Part shown: positions 51,238 to 60,676 of the stretch, one piece after another
Layout: each line of letters starts with the position of its first letter
Numbering within the stretch: the stretch's first letter is position 1
Assembly (NCBI RefSeq): GCF_001931485.1
Contig: NZ_MSDV01000019.1
Span: 124,001 to 188,000, forward strand
Source: Burkholderia sp. SRS-W-2-2016
GTDB lineage: Bacteria; Pseudomonadota; Gammaproteobacteria; Burkholderiales; Burkholderiaceae
Direction of reading: 5' to 3'
DNA length: 64,000 bases
Made by a program: the position numbers and the translations under genes
Notes under the pieces: generated by a model
What the model saw: the letters and a program-made list of their open reading frames with translations, nothing else
What the model was told of the DNA's origin: nothing
Database searches by the model: none

Positions 51238-52326
51238 TCAGCGCTTGATCGACTGTTGCCATTGCTTGAGGAATTCGAGCCGCTTCGCCTGGTCGAGATA
51301 GACCAGCAGGCCGGAGCCGATCGGGATCGGCTTGAGCGAGTCGCCGAGCTGCTTCCTCAGGCCGGCCATCGACGTGTCACCCGCCACGTCCGGGCGGATC
51401 GAGAACAGGCTCGCGTGATTCGCGAGCAGCGTCTGGCCGCGTTGGGACAGCAGGTAGTCGACCCACAGCCGCGCGGCGTTCGGGCTTTGCGCCTTCTTCG
51501 AGATCGTCACGAGGCGGCTCACCACCAGCGTGTAGTCCTTCGGGTAGACGTAGCCGATCGATGGATCTTTCTTCGTTTTGGTGAGCGCGTACGAGCCGAG
51601 AATGTTGTAGCCGATCAGGTTCTCCCCCGACGAAATGCGCTCCATCATCGCGCCTGTGCTCGATTGCAGCTTCGGCCCGGTGGCGCCCATCGCCTTCACG
51701 AGATCCCACGTGACCTGAGGATTGACACGCACATCCTGAGTCAGATAGTTGAAACCGACGCCGGACTTTTCGATGTCGTAGGTTGTGACCTTGCCTTTGA
51801 ACTGCTCGGGCCTCGCCTGCAGCAGCTTGATCAGTTCGGCGCGCGTTTGCGGCACTTCGCCCGCGGGCAGCAGGCGTTTGTTGTAAACAATCGCGAGCGG
51901 TTCGTAGGTGGTGCCGTACGCCTGCTTCTGGTATTGCGCCCATTGCGGCAACTGCCGTGCTTCCGGCGATTCGTAAGTGGCCATCAGACCGTCGTTGACG
52001 AGCTTGACCTGCAGGTCCATTGCCGAGCTCCACAGCACGTCGGCGCTGGTGCTGCTGGCCGCGTTTTCGCTGATGTAGCGGTTGTACAGCTCGGTGCTGT
52101 TCATGTCGTTGTACTCGACCTTGACGCCGTACAAGCTTTCAAAATCCTTAATGAGCGGTCGCACGAGCGCGGTGTCGGTGACCGAGTAGACGATCAGCTT
52201 GCCTTCCTTTTTCGCTTTGTCGACGGTGGCCTGGTAGGCATCGGGATAACCGGCTGGAATGGCTGCCAGGACTGGCACTGCGGTAACTGCAATAGCTGCG
52301 GCGAGTACTTTTAAAGCATTGTGCAT
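51238..52326 (-). CDS. Periplasmic solute-binding protein, ferric-ion/organic-acid type
   Basis: A 362-residue type II binding protein of the Fbp/FutA-like family: signal peptide ending LA-AIP, then KAKKEGKLIVYSVTDTALVR, DFESLYGVKVEYNDMNSTEL, SADVLWSSAMDLQ. Iron-binding tyrosine pairs typical of FbpA are not obvious, so the ligand may be an organic phosphate or acid (PgtC/TctC-like functional setting). Strong ribosome site ctggagg. First gene of the SBP-permease-ATPase-porin operon, divergent from a TctDE-like two-component system. Confidence 0.88.
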   Translation of the reverse strand: MHNALKVLAAAIAVTAVPVLAAIPAGYPDAYQATVDKAKKEGKLIVYSVTDTALVRPLIKDFESLYGVKVEYNDMNSTELYNRYISENAASSTSADVLWSSAMDLQVKLVNDGLMATYESPEARQLPQWAQYQKQAYGTTYEPLAIVYNKRLLPAGEVPQTRAELIKLLQARPEQFKGKVTTYDIEKSGVGFNYLTQDVRVNPQVTWDLVKAMGATGPKLQSSTGAMMERISSGENLIGYNILGSYALTKTKKDPSIGYVYPKDYTLVVSRLVTISKKAQSPNAARLWVDYLLSQRGQTLLANHASLFSIRPDVAGDTSMAGLRKQLGDSLKPIPIGSGLLVYLDQAKRLEFLKQWQQSIKR

Positions 52327-52359
52327 GTCTTCCTCCAGAAAGCTTGATGTTTGTTTTGC

Positions 52360-52376
52360 GTAAGTAAATGGTAAGT
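52360..52376. promoter_or_regulatory. GTAAGT direct repeat, probable response-regulator site
   Basis: GTAAGT at 52360-52365 and again at 52371-52376, 11 bp apart, between the divergent SBP operon and response-regulator gene. One-turn direct repeats are typical of OmpR-family binding. Confidence 0.5.
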
Positions 52377-52465
52377 GACGTTTGCTTTCTGAATGCTTTC
52401 ATCGAATGAATAAAATGCGGCACAATGGCCGAATTCGCCTCATGGATTTCCCTGGGATTCTGCTC

Positions 52466-53137
52466 ATGCGTGTACTGCTCGTCGAAGACAATCCGATCCT
52501 TTCCCGCTCGTTGACCGATGCGCTGACCGGTGCGAAATTCACCGTCGACTGCATGCGGGATGGCGAGTCCGCCGACCATGTTCTGCGTACGCAGGACTAC
52601 GCCCTGGTGATTCTCGACATCGGCTTGCCGAAGCTCGACGGCCTTGAAGTGCTGCGGCGTCTGCGGGCGCGTCGCAATGCTGTGCCGGTACTGATGCTGA
52701 CCGCGCACGGCTCGTTGGAGGAGCGCGTACGCGGGCTCGATCTTGGCGCCGACGACTATCTCGCCAAGCCCTTCGCACTGACGGAGCTCGAAGCGCGGGC
52801 GCGCGCACTGCTGCGCCGCGGTCACGGCGCGGAGCCGCTGCGCGCGCAATGCGGCACGCTGCATTACGACAGCATGGATCGCGGCTTCACGCTCGACGGC
52901 GAAGTGCTGGCGTTGACGCCGCGCGAGCGTTCGGTGCTGGAGGTGCTGCTCCTACGCAATGGCCGCGCGATCAACAAGGACACGCTGTCGGAGAAAATCT
53001 TCGGGCTCGACGAATCTGTGAATGCTGATGCGATCGAGATCTACGTGCACCGTCTGCGCAAGAAGCTCGAACGCAGTTCGGTCAGCATCGTGACGCTGCG
53101 CGGCCTCGGCTACCTGCTCGAAGCGCGCAACGCATGA
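52466..53137 (+). CDS. OmpR-family response regulator (TctD-like)
   Basis: A 223-residue regulator from the start at 52466. Receiver: VLLVEDNP acidic pocket, phospho-Asp in LVILDIGLPKLDG, Lys in AKPFALTE. C-terminal winged helix: LTPRERSVLEVLLLRNGRA, then KDTLSEKIFGL and VHRLRKKLE. Overlaps the sensor-kinase gene by 4 bp (ATGA). Divergent from the ABC-porin operon, its likely target; TctD regulates tricarboxylate uptake in enterics. Confidence 0.9.
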   Translation: MRVLLVEDNPILSRSLTDALTGAKFTVDCMRDGESADHVLRTQDYALVILDIGLPKLDGLEVLRRLRARRNAVPVLMLTAHGSLEERVRGLDLGADDYLAKPFALTELEARARALLRRGHGAEPLRAQCGTLHYDSMDRGFTLDGEVLALTPRERSVLEVLLLRNGRAINKDTLSEKIFGLDESVNADAIEIYVHRLRKKLERSSVSIVTLRGLGYLLEARNA

Positions 53138-54552
53138 CGCGGCCGAATCTGCGCGTGCGGGTCGCGCTGTGGTTGCTGTTGCCGGTGCTCCTGCTGCTCG
53201 CTTTCGACGCATGGCTCACGTATCAGCGTGCGATGGATGCGGCGCACGCCGCCTTCGACCGCACGCTGAAGTTTTCTCTGCGGTCGATACGCGACGCCAT
53301 CCGTTTGCGCGACGGCCAGATTGAAGTCGATCTGCCGTACCTCGCGCTGGAGATGTTCGAATCGAACGACGGCGGCAACATCTACTATCAGATTCGGGAG
53401 GAGGGCGGCCGCGTGGTGACGGGCTATGCCGATCTGCCGGAACCGCGCAAGCAGCCTGCCGAGCCTTACCGCGTGCACTTCTACGACGACGTTTTTCGCG
53501 GCCGCCCGCTGCGCATCGCGACGCTCAGGCTGCCGGTGCATGACGTGCCGAGTGCGCAGACGCGAGTCGTGCTGGTGCGGGTTGGCGAAACGATCGAGCA
53601 GCGCCAGGCGTTGGCGCGCGAGATTCTGACCGGATCGCTGCAACAGGAGTGTCTGCTGGTCGTGCTGGCGCTGGGCATTGTGTGGTTCGGCGTCGCGCGA
53701 GGGTTGCAGCCGCTGAACCGCCTGTCGGCGAAAGTGGCCGCGCGTGCCGACGACGATCCGACGCCGCTCGACACGGCCGGCTTGCCAAGCGAAGTGGCGC
53801 CGCTGGTCGACTCGATCAATCAGTACATTGGCCGCACACAGTCGATGCAGTCATCGCGGCGGCGTTTCTTCAACGACGCCGCGCATCAGTTGAAGACGCC
53901 GCTCGCGGTGATTCAGGCGGAGTCCGAACTGGCGCTACGCGATATTGACGGCGTGGACGCAGACATCAATGGCGAACGGCGGCAAGGCGTGCATTTACAG
54001 CGGCTCAACCGCGCTGTGCAGCAGGCGGTGCGCATTGTCCAGCAGTTGCTGTCATTGTCGCGGCTCGACGCGGACAGCGGCTACAGAGTCCGGCACGCGG
54101 CGCTGCCTCTGCATGAAGTGGCGCGTAATGTGACGCTTGACTGGTCATCGGTGGCGCGTGCGCGTGGCATCGATCTCGGCTTCGAACAGGATGCACGGGT
54201 CGAGGTGACCGGGCAGGGCGATCTGCTTGCGGAACTGGTCGGCAATCTGATCGACAACGCAATCCGCTATTCGGGCGATGGCGCGGTAATCACCGTGCGC
54301 GTCGCGTCCGAACGCGAGCAGCCTTTGCTGCAGGTGATCGACAATGGCCCCGGTATTGCGAGCGAAGAACGTGAGGCGGTGTTCGAACGTTTCTATCGGA
54401 GCGATGCGACCCAGGCGGTCGAAGGCAGCGGGCTGGGTCTGTCGATCGTTCGGGAAATTGCGCGCGTGCATGGCGCGCTGATTGCGCTGAGCGATGCGCG
54501 CGGCGGTGGGCTGTTGGTCAGCGTCCTGTTTCCTGTGCGCAATGCGGCGTGA
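53134..54552 (+). CDS. Sensor histidine kinase with 2CSK_N sensor domain (TctE-like)
   Basis: A 472-residue membrane kinase. First helix in VALWLLLPVLLLLAFD, then a periplasmic 2CSK_N-type domain (residues about 30-160: AFDRTLKFSLRSIRDAIRL, DGGNIYYQIREEGGRV), second helix LLVVLALGIVWFGVA, HAMP-like linker, H-box AAHQLKTPLAVIQ, N-box LVGNLIDNAIRYS, and DNGPGI / GSGLGLSIV. TctE-family sensors detect organic acids, which suits the adjacent importer. Coupled to the response regulator by ATGA overlap. Confidence 0.9.
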   Translation: MTRPNLRVRVALWLLLPVLLLLAFDAWLTYQRAMDAAHAAFDRTLKFSLRSIRDAIRLRDGQIEVDLPYLALEMFESNDGGNIYYQIREEGGRVVTGYADLPEPRKQPAEPYRVHFYDDVFRGRPLRIATLRLPVHDVPSAQTRVVLVRVGETIEQRQALAREILTGSLQQECLLVVLALGIVWFGVARGLQPLNRLSAKVAARADDDPTPLDTAGLPSEVAPLVDSINQYIGRTQSMQSSRRRFFNDAAHQLKTPLAVIQAESELALRDIDGVDADINGERRQGVHLQRLNRAVQQAVRIVQQLLSLSRLDADSGYRVRHAALPLHEVARNVTLDWSSVARARGIDLGFEQDARVEVTGQGDLLAELVGNLIDNAIRYSGDGAVITVRVASEREQPLLQVIDNGPGIASEEREAVFERFYRSDATQAVEGSGLGLSIVREIARVHGALIALSDARGGGLLVSVLFPVRNAA

Positions 54553-54725
54553 CGGCGTACGCGTTCACGCTTTGTCACGCTTTGTCACGCCGCTTCTGTA
54601 GCAGGATATCGAGTTCGATAACCGGCCGTGGCGCCAACGTGACAAAGCCCACCAGACCAAATACCTGTTTTCGTCGCCACGACTCTCGCCTTTCCAATAG
54701 GGCTGTCTGTCGGCCACGCCTGGGG

Positions 54726-55733
54726 CTAGAGGCCGAGTTGATCGAGGGCAGCGGTAGTAGTGGAGGAAGCGAAGCAGCGGATAGCCTGCAGGTGAGACGC
54801 ATTGAGGAGGGCGTGGTCGCGATAGAGGGCGGCCATTTTGAGTAAGCGCTTGAGGACGATGGTGTGGACAACGGAGCTGTCCTGGCCGTAATCGTCAGCG
54901 TTGGCGACAATGAGTCTGTCAATCGCGCGCACGGTTTCGAGCAAGGCCTCGGTATGGGGTGGATAGGGCTCGAAAAACATCTCGACGATAAGATCGAGGT
55001 CGTGTGGATCCAGACGGGGGTACCAGATGGCCAGGAGGCGACGGCGGAAGGTTTGAAGGTACTGGCGTCCTATGTCGTGCCGACTGGCGGTAAAACTGGT
55101 GGCATGGGACCTGTGCTCGGTGAGAACCTGGTCGACATTGGCGAGCTGGCCGCCAGCCGCCATGATCGAGGCGAGATAGTCCAGGTCTTCGGCGCTGGCC
55201 ATGCGTTCGTCGAACCGGATATGGTGCTCTCGAATGAAGGAGCGCCGTACCATAAGGGTGCCGCCGCTTATCGTGTTAAGACCGTCCAGGAGGCGGGCCT
55301 TGATATTGGCGTCACCCAGCGCGCAATAGGCGACACCCTCGGGGACATCACCGAACACTCTGGCGTGTGACCCGACGGCGGCCAGCAGATCACTGTCTTT
55401 AAAGGCGGCGACCTGGGTGGCAAGCCTTGGCGCGAGAGCTCTGTCATCGGCGTCGAGGCGGGCGATGAACTCGCCTTCGGCTTCATCGAAGGCGACGTTT
55501 GAAGCGACGGTAATACCCTGGTTCTGGTCGAGGTGGATCAGGCGAATCCGCGCGTCGTTGCCGGCGGCCTGGGTGGCGACGGCCATGGTTTGATCGGTCG
55601 AGCCATCGTCCACGACGATGAGCTGCCAGTCGTCAATGGTCTGGCGTTGGATTGAGACAATCGCTTCGCGAATGAAGGGTTCCGCGTTGAAGGCTGGAAT
55701 AACGACGGTGACGAGGGGGAGCGCGGATGGCAT
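54726..55733 (-). CDS. Family 2 glycosyltransferase
   Basis: A 335-residue GT-A-fold enzyme. PLVTVVIPAFNAEPFI, WQLIVVDDGSTDQT (nucleotide-sugar Asp), FIARLDADDRA (DXD-type metal site) and ERMASAEDLDYLASIM (probable catalytic ED). No membrane helix. It would transfer a sugar to surface polysaccharide or protein. It is isolated from other glycan genes, sits in a patch of visibly lower GC and different codon use, and flanking DNA has short repeats, which suggest horizontal arrival. The start is weakly supported. Confidence 0.82.
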   Translation of the reverse strand: MPSALPLVTVVIPAFNAEPFIREAIVSIQRQTIDDWQLIVVDDGSTDQTMAVATQAAGNDARIRLIHLDQNQGITVASNVAFDEAEGEFIARLDADDRALAPRLATQVAAFKDSDLLAAVGSHARVFGDVPEGVAYCALGDANIKARLLDGLNTISGGTLMVRRSFIREHHIRFDERMASAEDLDYLASIMAAGGQLANVDQVLTEHRSHATSFTASRHDIGRQYLQTFRRRLLAIWYPRLDPHDLDLIVEMFFEPYPPHTEALLETVRAIDRLIVANADDYGQDSSVVHTIVLKRLLKMAALYRDHALLNASHLQAIRCFASSTTTAALDQLGL

Positions 55734-56094
55734 GGCGTTCTCAAGAGTTGCGGAGAATGGGGAGTGTAGGCATTGATGAACGGGATTATCAATGCCATGT
55801 ATGCGAAGGAGCTGAGTGAAGGGGCAGTAAAGGATGATGGCGTTGGCATATCCGAAGCGGCGCGTCCATTGTCGATTTCATAAAGACGCTGGCGGACTGG
55901 GTTTGTTCCGCAAAGGGCGGCAAGCTGGTGAATGGTGGACAGTATCAGAGGGCACTGGGGGTGTCCGTAATTTCGTGTTCAAGGCATATGATGCTCCCCC
56001 CGAGGTCAACTACCGCTAGTTTTCGATCACGCTGTGCGCGAACCGCCGCGCACAGCGAAGCCCGGACAGACTCCAGCCCCGGGCTACCTCACCC
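55734..56094. other. Atypical intergenic patch with possible IS remnant
   Basis: No supportable gene; a 61-codon frame at 55834-56019 looks random. GGGGGTGTCCGTAATTTCG near 55955-55975 resembles the terminal inverted repeats of IS256-family elements from memory, but no transposase remains. Confidence 0.4.
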
Positions 56095-56844
56095 TCACAC
56101 CTGCGCCATCCCCCCATCGACGAACAGCTCGGCGCCGTTGATAAAGCTCGCCGCATCCGACGCGAGGAACGCAACCACGCTGCCGATTTCCTGCGGCTCA
56201 CCGAGGCGTCCGAGCGGCACTTGCGAGGCCAGCGCATCGAACAGACCCTGGCGCGCTTCGTCCGGCACGATCCCACCGAGACCCGGCGTGCGGATCGGGC
56301 CCGGGCTGACGGCATTGACGCGAATACCGCGGTCCTTCAGATCGAGCGCCCATGAGCGAGCGAAATTCCGTACCGCGGCCTTGCTCGCGCTATAGACGCT
56401 GAAACTGGCGGTGCCCTGCACCGACGTGGTCGACGACGTCAGGATGATCGACGCGCCATCGGTCAGCAGCGGCAGCGCCTTCTGCACGGTGAACAGCACG
56501 CCGCGCACGTTGGTGCCGAAGATGCGGTCGAAATGCTCTTCGGTGATCGCGCCGAGCGGCAGCAGGTCGCCGCCGCCCGCGTTGGCGAACAGGATGTCGA
56601 GCTTGCCCGCGCTGCTGGCGATCTGCGCATACACCGCATCGAGATCGGACAGCACCGATGCGTCGGCGCGAATCGCGGTGGCGGCCGGGCCGATTGCTTC
56701 GACAGCCGCGTCGAGTTCCGCCTGGCGGCGGCCGGTGATAAATACCCGCGCGCCTTGAGCCGCCAGTTCCTGTGCCGCCGCGAAGCCGATGCCGGTGCTG
56801 CCGCCGGTGACGAGTGCAATCTTGCCGTTCAGTTGCTTGTTCAT
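56095..56844 (-). CDS. SDR-family oxidoreductase
   Basis: A 249-residue classical SDR: TGGSTGIGFAAAQEL (dinucleotide site), NAGGG, the SxnYxxxK region IILTSSTTSVQG ... YSASKAAVRNFA, and the C-terminal SPGPIRTPG. Start at 56844 follows ctggagc. Probably NADP-linked; substrate unknown. It is divergent from a LysR gene, which likely regulates it. Confidence 0.9.
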   Translation of the reverse strand: MNKQLNGKIALVTGGSTGIGFAAAQELAAQGARVFITGRRQAELDAAVEAIGPAATAIRADASVLSDLDAVYAQIASSAGKLDILFANAGGGDLLPLGAITEEHFDRIFGTNVRGVLFTVQKALPLLTDGASIILTSSTTSVQGTASFSVYSASKAAVRNFARSWALDLKDRGIRVNAVSPGPIRTPGLGGIVPDEARQGLFDALASQVPLGRLGEPQEIGSVVAFLASDAASFINGAELFVDGGMAQV

Positions 56845-56969
56845 GATCTGCTCCAGTTCTTGAGTTGAATTGAGTTGAATCGGGTTGGATGCCTGCCGCG
56901 ACGGTGCCGCGTTTGTCGTTCGTTGCTGCGTGTCGTGCAGTGCATGGGTGTCACTTTAGGGATTCGTCG

Positions 56970-57020
56970 TTTATTGATAAATAGCGAACGATGAAATGAC
57001 TATCCACCCCTGTGTATAAT
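56970..57020. promoter_or_regulatory. LysR/SDR divergent control region
   Basis: TTTAT-TG-ATAAA palindrome (56970-56981) with a T-N11-A arrangement, and a TATAAT -10 at 57015-57020 for the LysR gene with a weak -35 (ATGAAA, 56991-56996). Confidence 0.5.
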
Positions 57021-57052
57021 CGGCGCGGTTCTTTCCCAACCCGAGGCTCAAC

Positions 57053-57970
57053 ATGGATCAGTTGCTGGCGATGCGCGCTTTCGCCCGCGTCGTGGAGGCG
57101 GGCAGCTTCACCCGCGCGGCCGATTCGCTCGATATGCCAAACGCGACGATGAGCAAGCTGGTGCAGGAACTCGAAGCGCATCTGGGCGTGAAGCTGTTGC
57201 AGCGGACCACGCGGCGGGTCACCGTGACGCCGGAGGGGCAGGACTACTACGCAAAGGCGACGCGCATTCTGAACGACCTCGAAGATATCGATTCGTCGTT
57301 CAACGTCGCGCGGGGCAAGCCGCGCGGCAACCTGCGGATCGACGTCGGCGGGCTGACCGCTAAAGACGTGCTGATTCCATTGCTGCCGGATTTCATCGCA
57401 CGCTACCCGGAGATTCGCATCGAACTGGGTGTCGCCGATCGCGCGGTCGATCTGGTCGGCGACAACGTCGATTGCGTGATTCGCGGCGGGCCTTTGGACA
57501 ACTCGTCGCTGATTGCGCGCCATATTGGCGATGCGGTGATGGTGACCTGCGCGACGCCCGCGTATCTGAAGCAGTTCGGCATACCGGCCTATCCGGAAGA
57601 GCTGAAAAACGGCCATCGATTGGTCAGCTACGTGTCGTCGCAAAACGGCAGGGCGATGCCGTTTCGTTTCGAGCACAACGGCGAGCGAATCGAGATCAAG
57701 GTCGAGCACCGGATCGGCATCAACGAAAGCAACGCGCATTTCGCGGCGGCGCTCGCCGGTATCGGCATCGTGCAAACTTTCGCGCATACCGCGAGAGCGG
57801 CGCTTCGTGAAGGATCGCTAACTGAAATTCTGGCGAAGTGGCGGCCGCCGGCCTATCCGTTTCACGTCGTCTATCCGCACAATCGCTATGTCACGCATCG
57901 CTTGCGGGTCTTTATCGACTGGCTGCTCGAATGCTTTCCCGACAAGGTACGGGGTACTGATAAACGCTAG
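57053..57970 (+). CDS. LysR-family regulator (divergent to SDR)
   Basis: A 305-residue regulator. HTH: MRAFARVVEAGSFTRAADSL, MSKLVQELEAHLGVKLLQR, TTRRVTVTPEGQDYYAKA. Effector domain follows to residue 300 with the usual periplasmic-binding-like fold (LRIDVGGLTAKDVLIPLLPD). Its stop overlaps the stop of the convergent LysR gene. Likely controls the SDR gene. Confidence 0.92.
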   Translation: MDQLLAMRAFARVVEAGSFTRAADSLDMPNATMSKLVQELEAHLGVKLLQRTTRRVTVTPEGQDYYAKATRILNDLEDIDSSFNVARGKPRGNLRIDVGGLTAKDVLIPLLPDFIARYPEIRIELGVADRAVDLVGDNVDCVIRGGPLDNSSLIARHIGDAVMVTCATPAYLKQFGIPAYPEELKNGHRLVSYVSSQNGRAMPFRFEHNGERIEIKVEHRIGINESNAHFAAALAGIGIVQTFAHTARAALREGSLTEILAKWRPPAYPFHVVYPHNRYVTHRLRVFIDWLLECFPDKVRGTDKR

Positions 57971-58884
57971 CCGGCTTGCGTGTGCTGCTTGACGTGGTCG
58001 ATGAACGCGCGCAGCTTCGGCATGATCTGGCGCCGGTCCGGATAGAACAGAAACACGCCGGGCATCATCGGCGCATACGCTTCGAGTACCTGCACGAGTT
58101 TTTGCGTCTTCAACGCCGCGGCGGCCATCGGCGCGGGTAGCTGCGCGAGGCCGACGCCTTCGATGGCCGCGCCGAGCATCGTCGAAAAATCACTGGCGAT
58201 CAGCGGGCCGGACACCGCGATCTCGAGCGCGCGGCCGTGGTCGTTGAACGACCACAGCGCGAGTGCGCCGTCGGTGCGCCGCCAGCGCAAACACGCGTGC
58301 TCGCGCAAATCGTCCGGCGTGGCGGGCGTGCCGCGCGCGGCCAGATAGTCGGGACTACCAACCGCGACCGAGCGGAACGGCGGCGTCAACGGCACCGCGA
58401 CCATATCGGCGGCGACGAACTGGCCGAGCCGGATGCCGGCATCGAAACCTTCCGCCGCGATATCGACCAGCTCGCGGCTGGCCGACAGCTCCACTTCGAC
58501 TTCCGGATTCGCCTTGCAGAAAGACGCGATCAGCGGTTCGAGCAGCAGCGGGATGACCGCGCGCGGCACCGACAGCCGCAACAGGCCGGCCGGTCGTTGG
58601 CCGAGTCCACGCGCAACCTCGCTGGCCGCGAGCAGTTCTTCGAATGCGGGTTTCGCGCGAGCGAGAAAGCGCTCGCCGGCTTCGGTCAGCCCGACGCTGC
58701 GGGTGGTGCGCACGAACAGCGCGGCACCGAGGCGCGCTTCGAGCGCGCGCACAGCCTGACTGACCGCCGACGGCGTGACCCCGAGTTCCGCCGCCGCGCC
58801 GCGAAAACTGCGGTGCCGGGCGACGCTCAGGAATACTTCGACGCCGTCGAGTGCGCCTTGCCTGACTGTGAAGTTCTGCTTCAT
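57967..58884 (-). CDS. LysR-family regulator (second)
   Basis: A 305-residue regulator: EVFLSVARHRSFRGAAAELG, AVSQAVRALEARLGAALF, TTRSVGLTEAGERFLARA, then an effector domain (LRLSVPRAVIPLLLEPLI, GFDAGIRLGQFVAADMV). Convergent with the LysR gene at 57053 and divergent from the membrane protein at 59022, its likely target. Start at 58884 has gacagg upstream. Confidence 0.9.
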   Translation of the reverse strand: MKQNFTVRQGALDGVEVFLSVARHRSFRGAAAELGVTPSAVSQAVRALEARLGAALFVRTTRSVGLTEAGERFLARAKPAFEELLAASEVARGLGQRPAGLLRLSVPRAVIPLLLEPLIASFCKANPEVEVELSASRELVDIAAEGFDAGIRLGQFVAADMVAVPLTPPFRSVAVGSPDYLAARGTPATPDDLREHACLRWRRTDGALALWSFNDHGRALEIAVSGPLIASDFSTMLGAAIEGVGLAQLPAPMAAAALKTQKLVQVLEAYAPMMPGVFLFYPDRRQIMPKLRAFIDHVKQHTQAG

Positions 58885-59021
58885 AGCCTGTCAACCTGGT
58901 GAGGAATAGTCGCTCGCGCGTGACGATGGTACACCTGTCATCAGCGCGTCCACAGCGGTAGATCCGCCACTCGCGCATTCCTTTCCGTGACGACCGGAGT
59001 ACCCCCGACAGGAGACGATAC

Positions 59022-59531
59022 ATGTCACCGCGAGTTCTTTTTCAATTGCACCTGGTGCTGGGTTATGTGGCCTGGCTGCTGTGTTTCGGCACTTACATAT
59101 GGCCGAAACTGAAGACGATGAACCCGTTCGATGCGCAACGCGCGATCGCCACCTTGCATAGCTTCCGCTTTTTCGGGCTGGTGTTTCTGCTGCCGGGTGT
59201 GGTCGGTAACGGGTTGCCGGCCGGCTTCGCGACGTTCGCCGCGTACGGCGACTTCATCACCGGTCTACTCGCGATGCTCGCGCTCCTTACCGCGCGGATC
59301 CGGCCGCTGTTCTGGTCGCTTGTCGTCGCATTCAATCTGGCCGGCGCGGTCGATCTGATTCTCGATTACGCGCATGCAATACAGGCAGATCTTCCCGCGC
59401 ACGCGGGCGAACTCGGCGCGACCTACGCAATTCCGATCATTTACGTGCCCTTGCTCGTGATCACGCACGGGGCCGCGTTTTATCTGCTGCTGCGGCCGCG
59501 CTTGCGGCTTCAGACGGCGCCCGGCTACTGA
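59022..59531 (+). CDS. Four-helix membrane protein, hypothetical
   Basis: A 169-residue protein not recognised, with about four hydrophobic helices (LVLGYVAWLLCFGTYIWP, LVFLLPGVVGNGLPAGF, LLAMLALLTARIRPLF, IPIIYVPLLVITHGAAFYLL). Ribosome site caggagac supports the start. No catalytic motif. Divergent from a LysR gene, so probably regulated by it. Confidence 0.8.
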   Translation: MSPRVLFQLHLVLGYVAWLLCFGTYIWPKLKTMNPFDAQRAIATLHSFRFFGLVFLLPGVVGNGLPAGFATFAAYGDFITGLLAMLALLTARIRPLFWSLVVAFNLAGAVDLILDYAHAIQADLPAHAGELGATYAIPIIYVPLLVITHGAAFYLLLRPRLRLQTAPGY

Positions 59532-59752
59532 GCCCGCGCGCTTTGCGTCATCCACCTGCGTTATGCTGTCGGTCGTCAAGTCGCGGCTGGCGGCCTGAAC
59601 GGGCAGGTGCGAACAACCCGGCGCAATGCCGCCGGGTGTTTTATTTCACCGGCTCCTCAAGCCTTCCTGCCAGCGATTTGCGCGGCGCGTCGAACTTGCT
59701 GTCGACGCGGCCAGACGCCAGGATCATCCACTGAACCCACAGAGGTGCCGAC

Positions 59753-60643
59753 GTGAAATACCGCATGCTATTGCTGCCGCTGGTGCTTGCCGCCTGCGCG
59801 CAAACACCGGAAGCGACCGGACCGGCTTCCGCAACGACTGCAACGACCGCCACCACCACAACAGGCGCAACAGCCGCACCAACCGCCGGCAGCGCAGCGA
59901 ACGCACCGGCGGCCGCCGCCGCGAGCGCGCCCGCGCCCGCGGCGAACGGAGCCGAGCTGCTGAGCCGCTATCACTGGCGGCTCAACAACGCGATCGATAG
60001 CAAGGGCACCCGCATCGATGCGCTATTCGTGCGTCCCGATCAGCCGTTGCAACTGGACTTCAGCGCGGACCGCATGAACGTCGTCAATAGCTGCAACAAC
60101 CTGGGCGCCGGCTACAGCGTCAAGAAAGGGCGTTTGCAGGTGGGGCCGATGGTGAGCACGATGATGGCCTGTCACGACGCCGGCCTCGCCGCGCTCGACG
60201 ACGCGATTTCCCAGCGTCTGCGCGGCAGCCCCGCGGTCAAACTGCTGGCGCGCGACAACGCGCCGAGCCTGCAACTGGTCACCGATAGCGGCGATACGCT
60301 GAGCTTTACCGGCGTGCCGACCGCGGAAACGCGCTACGGCGGTCCCGGCGAAATCGCGTTCCTTGAGGTCGCGCCGCAGACGGTGCCATGCAACCATCCG
60401 TTGATGGCCAACCAGCAATGTCTGCAGGTGCGCGAGCGTCATTTCGACGAGCAGGGTCTCGCGAGCGGCACGCCCGGGCCGTGGCAACCGCTGAATCAGA
60501 CGATCGACGGCTATACGCACACGCCGGGCATTCGCAACGTGTTGCGAGTCAAACGTTTCACCGTGAAGAATCCGCCGGCCGATGCGCCGGCGGTCGCGTA
60601 TGTGCTCGATCTGGTGGTGGAGTCGGAGAAGGTCGGGCAGTAA
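59753..60643 (+). CDS. META plus DUF4377 lipoprotein
   Basis: A 296-residue lipoprotein from GTG 59753, lipobox LAAC. A Thr/Ala/Pro-rich linker (residues about 20-65) leads to a META domain (YHWRLNNAIDSKG, NVVNSCNNLGAGYSV, MVSTMMACHDAGLAALDDAI), which is HslJ-like, then a DUF4377 domain (FLEVAPQTVPCNHPLMANQQ, CLQVRERHFDEQG, GYTHTPGIRNVLRVKRF). Related proteins aid envelope stress or novobiocin resistance. Role here is unknown. Confidence 0.86.
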   Translation: MKYRMLLLPLVLAACAQTPEATGPASATTATTATTTTGATAAPTAGSAANAPAAAAASAPAPAANGAELLSRYHWRLNNAIDSKGTRIDALFVRPDQPLQLDFSADRMNVVNSCNNLGAGYSVKKGRLQVGPMVSTMMACHDAGLAALDDAISQRLRGSPAVKLLARDNAPSLQLVTDSGDTLSFTGVPTAETRYGGPGEIAFLEVAPQTVPCNHPLMANQQCLQVRERHFDEQGLASGTPGPWQPLNQTIDGYTHTPGIRNVLRVKRFTVKNPPADAPAVAYVLDLVVESEKVGQ

Positions 60644-60676
60644 CCGTCGTCCATTACCGCAGTCTTGCCGGCAACG

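Noticed and set aside
55834-56019. 61-codon plus-strand ORF in the atypical patch
   Set aside because: No ribosome site, no recognisable sequence, ends at random.
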